DNA of 64,000 nt from Verrucomicrobiia bacterium (GCA_036405135.1 DASWYF010000028.1:1-64000); one strand, 5' to 3'. Shown: positions 1 to 9,826, numbered from the stretch's first letter. The notes: generated by a model from the sequence alone, not told the origin. Program-made: numbers and translations.

Positions 1-1582
<1,582 letters not shown>

Positions 1583-1604
1583 TTCGGGTTCGCAAAGAAT
1601 TGCG

Positions 1605-1637
1605 AACGGCGGCTTGGGTAACCAGGCCGCCGTTTTT
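1605..1637 (+). terminator. Rho-independent terminator of gap
   Basis: A 9-bp perfect stem, AACGGCGGC (1605-1613) with GCCGCCGTT (1626-1634), extends inward by four more pairs to a GTAA tetraloop at 1618-1621. Five T residues at 1633-1637 complete it. It lies 23 bases after the gap stop codon. Confidence 0.9.
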
Positions 1638-1673
1638 GCTTTTCAGGCATTGAACAAACCCTGCCTTGGACTC

Positions 1674-1692
1674 GTCTAACTAACCGTTAGAC
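1674..1692. promoter_or_regulatory. Inverted repeat, candidate operator of the HMA gene
   Basis: GTCTAAC (1674-1680), spacer TAACC, GTTAGAC (1686-1692) is a perfect 7-bp inverted repeat. It lies between the gap terminator and the metal-binding protein gene, 57 bases before its start. Size and place fit a dimeric regulator's operator. The regulator is unknown and no metalloregulator gene is in the window. Confidence 0.45.
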
Positions 1693-1749
1693 ATGGAATA
1701 GAAACGGAGCTAGTTTCTCCGATAACGGAAACTTTAATAATCTAAAAAT

Positions 1750-2010
1750 ATGCGCAAGTTGCTCGCTCTGTTGGTGTTCGTCGGTGGTACGGCTCTCGTC
1801 CAGGCGGATGAAGTGAAGCTGAAGGTCGAAGGCATGGTCTGCGAAGAAGGCTGCGTGAAGTCTGTGGACAAGGCCCTCGGCAAGCTGCCCGGCGTGACGA
1901 AGAAGGAAGTGAAGATCGGCACCGCCGATGTCACGTTCGACGCGTCCAAGACATCCAAGAAGGAGATTATCGCTGCCATCGAAAAGGCTGGTTACACGGT
2001 GCAGAAGTAA
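1750..2010 (+). CDS. Secreted heavy-metal-associated (HMA) domain protein
   Basis: An 86-residue protein with a cleavable signal peptide (about residues 1-19, ending before DEVKLKVEG) and one HMA fold of about 65 residues. HMA domains bind Cu(I) or other soft metals through two cysteines in M-x-C-x-x-C. Here the site reads GMVCEEGC, so the cysteines are separated by three residues, not two. The rest of the fold is intact: V-K-S-V after the site, LPGV, VTFDASKTS, and IEKAGY near the end. With an export signal it would act in the periplasm as a metal carrier or scavenger. It is transcribed alone, with terminators on both sides and a palindrome upstream. Metal specificity cannot be told from the sequence. 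Confidence 0.88.
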   Translation: MRKLLALLVFVGGTALVQADEVKLKVEGMVCEEGCVKSVDKALGKLPGVTKKEVKIGTADVTFDASKTSKKEIIAAIEKAGYTVQK

Positions 2011-2024
2011 GCGAAAGTTTTCAG

Positions 2025-2063
2025 AAAAACGGCCATCTGGAAACAGGTGGCCGTTTTCGTTTT
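2025..2063 (+). terminator. Rho-independent terminator of the HMA gene
   Basis: The stem AAAACGGCCATCTG pairs with CAGGTGGCCGTTTT (2044-2057), with one wobble pair and a short A-rich loop. It is followed by CG and another TTTT (2060-2063). It starts 15 bases after the stop codon. Confidence 0.85.
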
Positions 2064-2278
2064 AGACTGCCTGCAGCGTGATTTGGAAGCATGATCGCCG
2101 CGCGAATTCTAGCCGAATGTAAGCGGATGCATCCGAGCTAGCGCGAGGTAAAGTATACGGCCTGGACAGAGGGAATATCACCCATGCAGCTTCAGATCGC
2201 TTTCAGATGTGGAGCGCAGTCCCGAGATCTAAGAATTCTCTCTGTTGCCAGCGGCGATGGGTTTACTATGCTTGGTGG

Positions 2279-2782
2279 ATGAAGTCGTTTTTACGCTGCT
2301 GGCTGCTGGTGGTTGTACTGCTGTCTTTCACGAGCTGCAAAACTACGGGTCCGGAGACCATGCCGCCATCCGTTAAGGATGACGCCTACCTTTTTTTCCA
2401 GCATAATAATGTGGAGCTTTTTTGGGTGCCCTCCAGCGGATCATTCGCGGATTCGACGTTCAATGCGGTTTCCACAACCGCTCCTTCGCAGACGGCGATG
2501 ACGCTTTCCAGAATCATGGCCAAGGGCGGATTGAAGCAGGTGGACCTGGCCATTTCTGGGCCGAACAGTGAGAAGGTGCGGCGGGTGATCAAGGACGCCT
2601 TCAAAGAGCAGATCACGCGGCTGCCCAAGCTGTATGTGCTCTATATCGGTGAGCCGACGGAGCTGGAAGAGATCGAGAAACTGGCGAAAGAGCTGAACGT
2701 CCGCTTCTATTACATCGCCAAGCCGCAGTCGGAACTTGGAGGCAAGGCGCCCAAGAAAAATAAGGAAAACGAAGGCAAGTGA
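2279..2782 (+). CDS. Putative lipoprotein, unknown function
   Basis: The frame is open from 2207, but I choose the ATG at 2279 because it gives a typical lipoprotein signal: MKSFLRCWLLVVVLLSFTSC, with the lipidated cysteine at residue 20 and KTTGPE after it. The mature protein has about 148 residues. It includes a region resembling a substrate or nucleotide-binding alpha/beta fold (AISGPNSEKVRRVIKDAF, then LYVLYIGEPTELEEIEKLA) and a lysine-rich tail. I recognise no family. It should be anchored in the inner or outer membrane. It is a single gene, convergent with the small gene at 2795-2938. Confidence 0.7.
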   Translation: MKSFLRCWLLVVVLLSFTSCKTTGPETMPPSVKDDAYLFFQHNNVELFWVPSSGSFADSTFNAVSTTAPSQTAMTLSRIMAKGGLKQVDLAISGPNSEKVRRVIKDAFKEQITRLPKLYVLYIGEPTELEEIEKLAKELNVRFYYIAKPQSELGGKAPKKNKENEGK

Positions 2783-2794
2783 GCCTCTGGCCTC

Positions 2795-2938
2795 TTACCA
2801 AGACTGCTGTTGGCCGTATTTCAGGAGGAAGTAGAGGAAGAACGCTATGTTCGCTGCCCACGCGCCAAGCAGGAGAGCTTGCACCGGGCGGTTCACTTCC
2901 GGCTTGTCTACTTTGGCGACTGCGATGGCTTTGTTCAT
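2795..2938 (-). CDS. Small single-span membrane protein, 47 residues
   Basis: An ATG at 2938 opens a 48-codon frame that ends with TAA at 2795-2797. The product begins MNKAIAVAKVDKPEVNRP, then has one hydrophobic span (ALLLGAWAANIAFFLYFLLK) and ends YGQQQSW. A charged N-terminus, one clean transmembrane helix and a short polar tail are the layout of a real small membrane protein, not of random sequence. It ends 12 bases from the lipoprotein gene on the other strand. I recognise no family. Evidence is limited to composition, so it may be spurious. Confidence 0.42.
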   Translation of the reverse strand: MNKAIAVAKVDKPEVNRPVQALLLGAWAANIAFFLYFLLKYGQQQSW

Positions 2939-3242
2939 TTTGTTTTTCACGTCTGAACCGGATCACCGGTTTTGGGGCCGTGAACCTGATGATTCATCGG
3001 CATCAACCGTTCGTTACTTAAGTGATCCAGCAACTCTGCTAAACACGCCTGGAGTTCTAACAGAGATGGAGACAATGGCTCTACCGTGGGCCACGTAATT
3101 CGGGATAGGGGGAAGGCTTGTCTTATTTTGTCGTTCAAGCGGGGATTTCAGAAGTCAAAATCGAGAACAATGAGGATAACAGGCTCGAGAAGAGGAAGGA
3201 CTTCAGCGGGTTCGCTTTCCCTCTAGCCTACGGTCTGGCGGA
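2939..3242. other. Intergenic region, nothing recognised
   Basis: About 300 bases between the small minus-strand gene and the TRAP operon. I find no tRNA, repeat or convincing gene. The promoters of both neighbours must lie here; I cannot assign -35 or -10 boxes. Confidence 0.4.
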
Positions 3243-4211
3243 ATGTTACAACGTCCGCCCATGCATCGTCTGAAACAGAAACTGTTGTTGTGCGGACTGC
3301 TGGCGTTCACGCTGGCGGCGGGCAGCGGCTGTTCCGTTAAGAAGATGGCCATCAACAAGCTGGGCGATGCTCTAGCCGGTGGCGGGACGACTTTCTCCAG
3401 TGATGACGATCCGGAACTGGTGAAGAGCGCGGTGCCGTTCAGTCTCAAATTGATCGAGAGTCTGCTGGCGGAATCACCGGAGCATGAGGGGCTGTTGCTC
3501 GCCGCTGCGAGCGGCTTCACGCAATACGGTTACGCCTTCGTCCAGCAAGAAGCGGATGAGGTGGAGGAAGATAACCTCATGCGTTCACGCGAGTTGCGGG
3601 CGCGGGCGCAGAAGCTGTATCGCCGGGCGCGGGATTACGGTTTGCGCGGCTTGGAGGTGCGGCACGAAGGCATCACGGCAGCACTGAAACAAGACCCGAA
3701 GAGCGCGGTGGCGGTGCTGACGAAGAAGGACGTCGCGCTGATGTATTGGACGGCCGCCTCGTGGGGCTCGCTGATCTCGCAATCGAAAGACCAGCCGGAC
3801 ATCGTCTCGCAACAACCGATCGTAGAAGCGTTGTTTGATCGCGCGCTCGCTCTGGATGAGACGTTCGAGTCTGGTGCGTTGCATTCGGCGATGATTTCCT
3901 ACGAACTTTCCCGGCAAGGCGCCGAGGGCAAGCCAGCCGAGCGCGCACGGAAGCATTTCGCTCGCGCCATTGAACTTTCGAAAGGCCAACAGGCCGGGCC
4001 TTACCTCTCGCTCGCCGAAGGCGTGAGCTTGCAGGAGCAGAACGGCAAAGAATTCAAGGCGCTCCTCGAAAAAGCGCTCGCTGTAGATGTGGATGCCAAA
4101 CCGGAATGGCGTCTGGCCAATCTCGTCATGCAACGCCGGGCGCGCTGGCTGCTGGGCCGCATGGACGACCTGATCATCCCTGAATTGCCTCCAACTGAAA
4201 CGAAGCCATGA
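3243..4211 (+). CDS. TRAP transporter-associated TPR lipoprotein (TatT-like)
   Basis: A 322-residue lipoprotein: signal peptide with lipobox ending AAGSGC and a lipidated cysteine at about residue 30 (an ATG at 3261 would give the same mature protein). The body is helical with degenerate TPR-like repeats. It matches the TatT family (Treponema Tp0956 type), recognisable by ESLLAESPEHEGLLLAAA, YAFVQQEADE, RRARDYGLRGLEV, and ALALDETFESGALH followed by a family-typical end. TatT trimers bind the TRAP periplasmic binding protein and are thought to help pass hydrophobic ligands. It is the first gene of a three-gene operon and overlaps the binding-protein gene by ATGA at 4208-4211. Confidence 0.85.
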   Translation: MLQRPPMHRLKQKLLLCGLLAFTLAAGSGCSVKKMAINKLGDALAGGGTTFSSDDDPELVKSAVPFSLKLIESLLAESPEHEGLLLAAASGFTQYGYAFVQQEADEVEEDNLMRSRELRARAQKLYRRARDYGLRGLEVRHEGITAALKQDPKSAVAVLTKKDVALMYWTAASWGSLISQSKDQPDIVSQQPIVEALFDRALALDETFESGALHSAMISYELSRQGAEGKPAERARKHFARAIELSKGQQAGPYLSLAEGVSLQEQNGKEFKALLEKALAVDVDAKPEWRLANLVMQRRARWLLGRMDDLIIPELPPTETKP

Positions 4212-5248
4212 AGTTGAACCGTCGCAAAATGTTGAGCTCGGCGCTGGCCGCCGTCGCTGTCACGTCACTGAATCCTGCCGCCCTGCTCGCGCAGGATAAG
4301 AAGGTGAATGTGCGCCTCGGCACACTGGTGCCGAAAGGCACGTCATTTCACACGACGCTGCAGGAGATGGGGGATCAATGGCAGAAGGCTTCCGTCGGCA
4401 ATGTGCGCCTGACGCTCTATACCGATGGCACGATGGGCGGCGAGGCTGACATGGTGCGCCGGATGCGTGTGGGCCAGCTCAACGCCGCGCTGCTCTCAGC
4501 ACCTGGCCTGGCGACGATCGAGGATTCCGTCCGCGCCTTGCAACTGATGCCGATGATGTTCGCCTCGCTGGAGGAGTTTGACTACGTGCGGTCCAAGCTG
4601 GAGGCGGGATTGGAAAAGAAGTTCTTGGACAAGGGTTTTGTGGTGCTCTACTGGGGCGATGCGGGATGGGTGCATTTCTTCTCGAAATTCCCGGCGACGA
4701 AACCGGATGACTTCAAGAAGGGCAAGATGTTCGTGTGGTCCGGGGACAAAGACAGCATCGGCATCATGAAGGCCATCGGCATCAACGCCATCCCGCTGGA
4801 GCAGACGGACATCCTGACCGGCCTGCAAACGGGCTTGATCGACTCCGTTCCCTCCGTGCCGTTCTATGCGCTCGCGGGACAGTTTGACAAGCCCGCGCCG
4901 CACATGCTCGCCGTGAACTGGGTGCCGCTGGTCGGTGCCACTGTCATCACCAAAAAGACCTGGGATGAGATTCCGGCCAACGTGCAGGCGCAGTTGAAGA
5001 AATCCGCGCTGGAGGCTGGCACCAAGATCAAAAAACGCAGCCGTGAGGAGGCGCTGGAATCCATCGCCGCGATGGAGAAGCGCGGCCTCAAAGTCACGAA
5101 GCTGACTCCCGAAACGCAAACGGAGTGGAACAAGTTCGCCGAGTCGGTCTATCCGCAGATCCGCGGGAAGATCGTCCCGGCCGAAATGTTCGATGAAGTG
5201 CAGAAGCTGGTGAAGGAATATCGTGCAAGCAAAGGTGCGGGCCAATGA
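4208..5248 (+). CDS. TRAP transporter substrate-binding protein, DctP family
   Basis: A 346-residue periplasmic binding protein. The N-terminus carries a twin-arginine-like signal (NRRKMLSSALAAVAV), ending near LLAQDKK. The DctP fold follows: VRLGTLVPKGTSFH, WQKAS, LYTDGTMGGEADMVRRMR, then the conserved LQTGLIDSV region and a lid helix near WDEIPANVQAQLKK. DctP proteins capture organic acids or related small molecules and deliver them to the DctQM permease, driven by an ion gradient. The arginine that normally binds carboxylate cannot be placed with certainty. Pairing with a TatT lipoprotein suggests a hydrophobic or unusual ligand. It overlaps its neighbours by 4 bases on both sides. Confidence 0.92.
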   Translation: MKLNRRKMLSSALAAVAVTSLNPAALLAQDKKVNVRLGTLVPKGTSFHTTLQEMGDQWQKASVGNVRLTLYTDGTMGGEADMVRRMRVGQLNAALLSAPGLATIEDSVRALQLMPMMFASLEEFDYVRSKLEAGLEKKFLDKGFVVLYWGDAGWVHFFSKFPATKPDDFKKGKMFVWSGDKDSIGIMKAIGINAIPLEQTDILTGLQTGLIDSVPSVPFYALAGQFDKPAPHMLAVNWVPLVGATVITKKTWDEIPANVQAQLKKSALEAGTKIKKRSREEALESIAAMEKRGLKVTKLTPETQTEWNKFAESVYPQIRGKIVPAEMFDEVQKLVKEYRASKGAGQ

Positions 5249-7155
5249 GCGAAGCCGCCGCTGCAGCCGCCCCGTCTCCTGTGACTCCGCTGCAACGCGT
5301 CGGCGCGTTCCTGCGTGGTACCGAGAACTGGATACTGACCCTGGCTCTCGGGGTCATGATGCTGCTGCCGTTGATCGAGATGGGGTTGCGCAAGGCTGGG
5401 CACACCGGTCTGGCAGGCACGAACTCCATCGTCCAGCATCTCACCTTGGTGCTGGGTATGCTCGGAGGTGCGGTCGCAGCTCGTGAGGCGAGATTGCTTG
5501 CGATGTCTTCCGCCAACACCTTCTTCAAAGGGCGGATGAAGGATGTCGCCGGCATCTTCAGCGGTGCCATGGCCATGGTCATCACCGTGTTTCTCAGTGT
5601 GGCCGGCTGGCAATTCGTCCAGAGTACCCGTGAAGCCGGTGAAAAATTGGCCTATGACATCCCGGCCTGGTCGGTGCAGCTCGTGATGCCGGTCGGTTTT
5701 GCCCTGATCGCGTGGCGTTTGTTGCGACACGCTTCGGACCGGTGGAAGGGCAGAGGCATCACGCTGGTCATCACCATCGCACTGGTGTGGCTGGCTTTGA
5801 AGCCGCCGGTGGAGCCGGAGAAGCTCGTCACCCCGGGCCTCACCGTTTTGTTGCTGGCCACCATCTTGGGGGCGCCGGTGTTCGTCACCTTGGGTGGCGC
5901 AGCAGTAATTCTTTTTTGGGGCATGGATTTTCCCATCGCCTCGGTACCGTTGGACCACTACCGCCTCGTCACGAACCCATCGTTACCAGCCATTCCGTTG
6001 TTCACCCTGGCTGGATATTTCCTGGCGGAAGGCGGTGCCTCCAAGCGGCTCATCCGGGTCTTTCAATCCTTGTTCAGCCCGGTGCCGGGTGGTACGGCCA
6101 TCGTTACTTGCGTGGCCTGCGCGTTCTTCACCACGTTCACTGGCGCTTCCGGCGTCACGATCCTGGCGCTCGGCGGTTTGCTGATGCCGGTGCTTATTGC
6201 GGAGAAGTATTCGGACAAGAATGCCCTCGGTCTCATCACCAGTGCCGGTGCGCTGGGCTCGCTCTTTCCGCCCTGCCTGCCGTTGTTTCTCTATGCCATC
6301 ATCGCGGGCAATGCAGGCGCGGACATGCCGCTGGAGAGCATTTTCTTGGGCGGCCTCATCCCGGGTCTTTTGTTAGTGGCGGGCACTGCGGGATTGGGTG
6401 CCTGGCAGGGGCGTGGCGGCAGCAAGGAACGTCCGCCCTTCAATGGCAAGGAAGCCCGGGCTGCCTTGTGGGATGCCAAATGGGAACTGGCCATCCCGGT
6501 GATCGCGCTGGGCGGCATCTTTGGCGGCATCGCCACGGCGGTTGAAACCGCCGCCCTCACCGCCTTCTACGCTTTCTGTGTGGAGACGTTCATCTATAAA
6601 GATCTCAAGCTCACCAAGGATGTTCCGCGCGTGATGACGGAAGGCGGCCTGGTGGTAGGCGGTGTGTTGTTGATCCTGGGGGTGGCACTGGCCTTCACCA
6701 ACTATCTGGTCACCAGCGAAGTGGCCACCGCCGCGCTGGATTGGGTGCAGGCCAATATCAAATCCGCCTTGCTCTTCCTCTTTGTGCTGAACCTCTTCCT
6801 GCTCGTCGTCGGTTGCCTCATGGATGTCTATTCCGCCATCATCGTGGTGGTGCCGTTGCTGGTGCCGATGGGCGAAGCTTTTGGCATCCATCCTGTCCAC
6901 CTTGCCATCGTCTTCCTGGCGAACTTGGAACTGGGCTTCCTCACACCGCCCGTGGGCATGAATCTCTTTCTGGCCTCCTACCGCTTTGGCAAGCCGCTGC
7001 CGGAAGTGTATCGTGCAGTCGTGCCCATGCTCGTCGTGCGTTTCATCGTGGTGATGCTCATTACATATATGCCCTTCTTCACCACCTGGCTGCCGGATCT
7101 GATGAAGGAAAAGCCCAAGGTGGAACAGACAGTTGAAGCAGTGGCGGCACCTTGA
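5245..7155 (+). CDS. TRAP transporter permease, fused DctQ and DctM subunits
   Basis: A 636-residue inner-membrane protein. About the first 190 residues form the small four-helix DctQ domain (ENWILTLALGVMMLLPLIEMG and three more spans). The rest is the large DctM domain of the ion transporter superfamily, with many spans and hallmark stretches PLFTLAGYFLAEGG, TGASGVTILALGG and LGSLFPPCLPL in one half and LGFLTPPVGMNLF in the other. A Q-M fusion is a known variant of TRAP permeases. It starts inside the end of the DctP gene (ATGA at 5245-5248), so the three genes should be translated as one unit. Confidence 0.94.
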   Translation: MSEAAAAAAPSPVTPLQRVGAFLRGTENWILTLALGVMMLLPLIEMGLRKAGHTGLAGTNSIVQHLTLVLGMLGGAVAAREARLLAMSSANTFFKGRMKDVAGIFSGAMAMVITVFLSVAGWQFVQSTREAGEKLAYDIPAWSVQLVMPVGFALIAWRLLRHASDRWKGRGITLVITIALVWLALKPPVEPEKLVTPGLTVLLLATILGAPVFVTLGGAAVILFWGMDFPIASVPLDHYRLVTNPSLPAIPLFTLAGYFLAEGGASKRLIRVFQSLFSPVPGGTAIVTCVACAFFTTFTGASGVTILALGGLLMPVLIAEKYSDKNALGLITSAGALGSLFPPCLPLFLYAIIAGNAGADMPLESIFLGGLIPGLLLVAGTAGLGAWQGRGGSKERPPFNGKEARAALWDAKWELAIPVIALGGIFGGIATAVETAALTAFYAFCVETFIYKDLKLTKDVPRVMTEGGLVVGGVLLILGVALAFTNYLVTSEVATAALDWVQANIKSALLFLFVLNLFLLVVGCLMDVYSAIIVVVPLLVPMGEAFGIHPVHLAIVFLANLELGFLTPPVGMNLFLASYRFGKPLPEVYRAVVPMLVVRFIVVMLITYMPFFTTWLPDLMKEKPKVEQTVEAVAAP

Positions 7156-7162
7156 TTTCGAG

Positions 7163-7186
7163 TTACAATCTCCCTCCCAATTGTAA
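7163..7186. promoter_or_regulatory. Inverted repeat upstream of the first membrane paralog
   Basis: TTACAAT (7163-7169) and ATTGTAA (7180-7186) form a perfect inverted repeat with a 10-base spacer. TTACAATC-CCTCCC starts the region upstream of the first paralog and recurs, without the second arm, at 8171-8185 upstream of the second. It may be an operator, or a weak terminator of the TRAP operon; no T-run follows. Confidence 0.35.
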
Positions 7187-7256
7187 TCGCGAGATCGGAT
7201 GGATTTGCTATCCTGTCGCTGATTCATTCGGGAAACCGCGATAATCAGGCCAGGCC

Positions 7257-8150
7257 ATGGCTACCAAGCTCGTCATCAAGCAAGACGCCAAGCTGAATCC
7301 GCACGTGCTCGATATGCGCCCGATCACCTGGGAGCAGCGCCGCGAGTGGTTTAAGCAAGGGTTGGTTTTTACCCTCTACTGGTGGTGGGGCTTTTCGATT
7401 TTGTTGTTCAACTTCTGGATTAAAGACGAGGTTATAAGCTGGGGGATGATCTTGGCCTGTTTGGTGGTCGTGCCACTCTTTTTTGGCGCGGGCATCGCTG
7501 GCATACTCGAATTGAGGCTGCGTTTAGAGCGCAGGGTTTCTCGGACTCTCTCTATTTCTACCGGCCATCCAGTGGTGTATTCGGGAGAGATGCGCTTCTC
7601 CTGGGAAAATATCGAAGGCTGGCATTTCTCGTCTTTGAATGATGGTTCGGGGTATCAAAAACTGACGATACTTAGCCACCGCAATTCACATCGCAGCGAT
7701 CCACGGCTCAGATACCTCAAGCAGTGGAGCCTTATCATAACCGACTACACACAAGTGGAAGCGCTCAAATCTTTGCTGCAACAGGCGGAGAAGGACGGCA
7801 AACCGGGCACCCGCCTGCTCTCGATGCTGCCTCCGGCTTCTGAGCCGCGTAAACTATCGTGGGCCGGTATCAGTTCTATGGTGATTGGCATTACGGTGGC
7901 GATCCCCGCTTTGCTCGGGCTTATAGTCGGTTGTTTGATGCTCTTTAAGAAAAACGTCCTGTACCGTCGCGTAACGGATGCTTCGCACGGTGGGAATTTC
8001 GAAAGTGCTTTCAATTCCTTTCTAAATCATTTCAACAGTACGTGGGAAATCGCCTGGCTACTGGTCATCGTAGGCGTGCTGACCGCATTGGTCGGTGGCC
8101 TGCTTGTCCGCTGGGGAGAGCGTGCGATAGTCGCTAAACATCAGGTCTGA
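7257..8150 (+). CDS. Membrane protein with internal soluble domain, paralog 1
   Basis: A 297-residue protein of unknown function. Two hydrophobic spans lie at about residues 38-60 and 63-85 (YWWWGFSILLFNFW; MILACLVVVPLFFGAG). A soluble beta-rich stretch of about 85 residues follows (RTLSISTGHPVVYSG to QWSLIITDYTQVEALKSL), and two more spans lie at about 205-230 and 267-287. The soluble part has the feel of a bacterial PH-like domain, in which a conserved GWHF/GWHW strand is followed by a short helix; this is inference. The protein is clearly homologous to the next gene over its full length (TKLVIKQDAKLNPHVLD against TKLIIQQDATLNSHVLD). It begins at an ATG 101 bases after the TRAP operon. Confidence 0.75.
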   Translation: MATKLVIKQDAKLNPHVLDMRPITWEQRREWFKQGLVFTLYWWWGFSILLFNFWIKDEVISWGMILACLVVVPLFFGAGIAGILELRLRLERRVSRTLSISTGHPVVYSGEMRFSWENIEGWHFSSLNDGSGYQKLTILSHRNSHRSDPRLRYLKQWSLIITDYTQVEALKSLLQQAEKDGKPGTRLLSMLPPASEPRKLSWAGISSMVIGITVAIPALLGLIVGCLMLFKKNVLYRRVTDASHGGNFESAFNSFLNHFNSTWEIAWLLVIVGVLTALVGGLLVRWGERAIVAKHQV

Positions 8151-8241
8151 TTACCTGGCTTCCTGCCTGATTACAATCGCCTCCCTTGACGCATTTGCCC
8201 TGCTGTAGCCTATTTAATCTTGAAACCACGGAAGACAGACC

Positions 8242-9129
8242 ATGACTACCAAGCTCATTATTCAGCAAGATGCCACGCTGAACTCACATGTGCTGGACCT
8301 GTCTCCCGTCTCGTGGCCAACACGTTGGGCGTGGATGAAGGAAGGACTATGGCTGGCTCCCATCTGGTTCTGCGGTTGCGCCTTTTGGCAAGCAATGCGC
8401 TGGATTGATGATTTGCCAGCCTCATGGGGTCAATTTCTAGCAGGTTTTCTCACGCTCACGTTATTGGGCTGCTTGGGAGTGGCAGCTCTACATGAATGGT
8501 TGGACTGGCACGAAAAAAAGTCATCCCGCAGACTTTCCCTTGGACCGAAGCAAATCATCATGCATCCACGTCGGACCTTGCCCTGGAAAGCGATTCAAGG
8601 CTGGCATTGGGCTCCTTTGGCCGGGAATGCAGACCTTCAGAAACTGACCGTAATTTATCTTCCCTACGCTAAAGCTCGCTTTACCCGTCAATGGAGCATG
8701 GTGGTGACTGATCCGGCACAGGTGGAAGCGTTGCGAGAATGGTTATCCGATCGCATCCAAGCAGGACAGCCCGGCGCAAGCTTGCTAACAACGCTGCCTG
8801 TTTCTCACCCAATACCACTGGCACACATGTTCATGGGAATGGCATTCATGACCTTAGGTATGTTATCTCTGATGTTTTCCAAGATGATGGCGTTTCTTGG
8901 AATGTTATTCCTGCTCTTCAACTTTCAGATCCAACCTGACCTGTTCTCTGCACCGAAAGAAAACCGCAACCTGATCGGTTTGTTCGAAGATTTCGCCGCA
9001 CTTTTCCGCAGCAACAGTACTTATGAACTAGGTTGGGCATTAGTCATCACCGCAGGCGTCATGCTTCTCACCACCCTTGCGCTATTCAAATTAGGCAACC
9101 TGCAGTTGAATAGTAAAACAGTTGCGTGA
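8242..9129 (+). CDS. Membrane protein with internal soluble domain, paralog 2
   Basis: A 295-residue tandem paralog of the previous gene with the same layout: two N-terminal spans, a soluble beta-rich middle (KAIQGWHW in place of ENIEGWHF, QWSMVVTDPAQVEALREW in place of QWSLIITDYTQVEALKSL), and two C-terminal spans ending near LGNLQLNSKTVA. The upstream regions of the two genes also share sequence, so the duplication included the control region. The divergence shows that it is not recent. It converges with the minus-strand gene that ends 10 bases further on. I recognise no named family. Confidence 0.75.
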   Translation: MTTKLIIQQDATLNSHVLDLSPVSWPTRWAWMKEGLWLAPIWFCGCAFWQAMRWIDDLPASWGQFLAGFLTLTLLGCLGVAALHEWLDWHEKKSSRRLSLGPKQIIMHPRRTLPWKAIQGWHWAPLAGNADLQKLTVIYLPYAKARFTRQWSMVVTDPAQVEALREWLSDRIQAGQPGASLLTTLPVSHPIPLAHMFMGMAFMTLGMLSLMFSKMMAFLGMLFLLFNFQIQPDLFSAPKENRNLIGLFEDFAALFRSNSTYELGWALVITAGVMLLTTLALFKLGNLQLNSKTVA

Positions 9130-9139
9130 ACTCAGCAGA

Positions 9140-9787
9140 TCACTCGCCTGCCTTCGCCACGAACCACAACTCTCCCCAGCCCACTTCGTTAGCCCCATAA
9201 CCAGCAGCCTCCACACCGCGGAACAATTCCGCGAACGGCGTGAACTGCAGTTTGCCCGCCATCGCCGCGCGTGCGAATTGCGGCCGCGCGATGAACTCGC
9301 CCTTGATCCCTGCAGCCTCGAAACCCACGTCCTGCAACAGCTCCAGCCAGATTTCTGCCGTGTGATACGGCCACAACTTCTCTGCGGCGAGATCCATGAA
9401 GCGCTGGCTCTCCGGAGAGTTATCCCGCAGACATGGGATAATGCCCACCAAGCGGCCCGCCGGATTCAGATGCCCCTGCGCCAGCGGGATCAACGTCTCT
9501 GCCAGCATGATCTCCGTTAACGGTCCGGCCAAGAGGATCGCGTCCTGACCGTGATCGAGAATGGTGGGCGTGTTCAGCATCGCCGCTTGCAACAACGGCA
9601 GCGCGAGCGCGGGACTGGACCAATCACTCCACGCGAGACCGGTCATGGCCGATTCCACAAACCGCCCTTGCGCCGCCAAGTCTTCCTCCGACCAGCGCAA
9701 TGCCTGGTCGTGCGGGTAATGTTGCAAGAACTCGGCGAGCGCTGGTGAAAACATCTGCATGACGGGGATAGGGTGGGAGTTTGACAT
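9140..9787 (-). CDS. Hypothetical protein, possibly methyltransferase-like
   Basis: A 215-residue soluble protein. The C-terminal half resembles the end of a class I SAM-dependent methyltransferase fold (LNPAGRLVGIIP, then an acidic helix, AEIWLELLQDVGFEAAGIKGEF, and a final strand WGELWFVAKAGE). The Gly-rich SAM-binding motif is not visible in the N-terminal half, so activity is doubtful. The ATG at 9787 is preferred; a second ATG lies nine codons in (MQMFSPALAEF). It is transcribed divergently from the nuclease-like gene at 9827. The assignment is weak. Confidence 0.55.
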   Translation of the reverse strand: MSNSHPIPVMQMFSPALAEFLQHYPHDQALRWSEEDLAAQGRFVESAMTGLAWSDWSSPALALPLLQAAMLNTPTILDHGQDAILLAGPLTEIMLAETLIPLAQGHLNPAGRLVGIIPCLRDNSPESQRFMDLAAEKLWPYHTAEIWLELLQDVGFEAAGIKGEFIARPQFARAAMAGKLQFTPFAELFRGVEAAGYGANEVGWGELWFVAKAGE

Positions 9788-9826
9788 GGAACTGGCAAGC
9801 CGTACGAGTTAAGAAAAGACAGGTGC

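Noticed and set aside
2613-2966. 117-codon minus-strand frame overlapping the lipoprotein gene
   Set aside because: Its product is arginine/serine-rich without domains; the 47-residue frame in the same region on the same strand has a clear membrane-protein layout and fits better.
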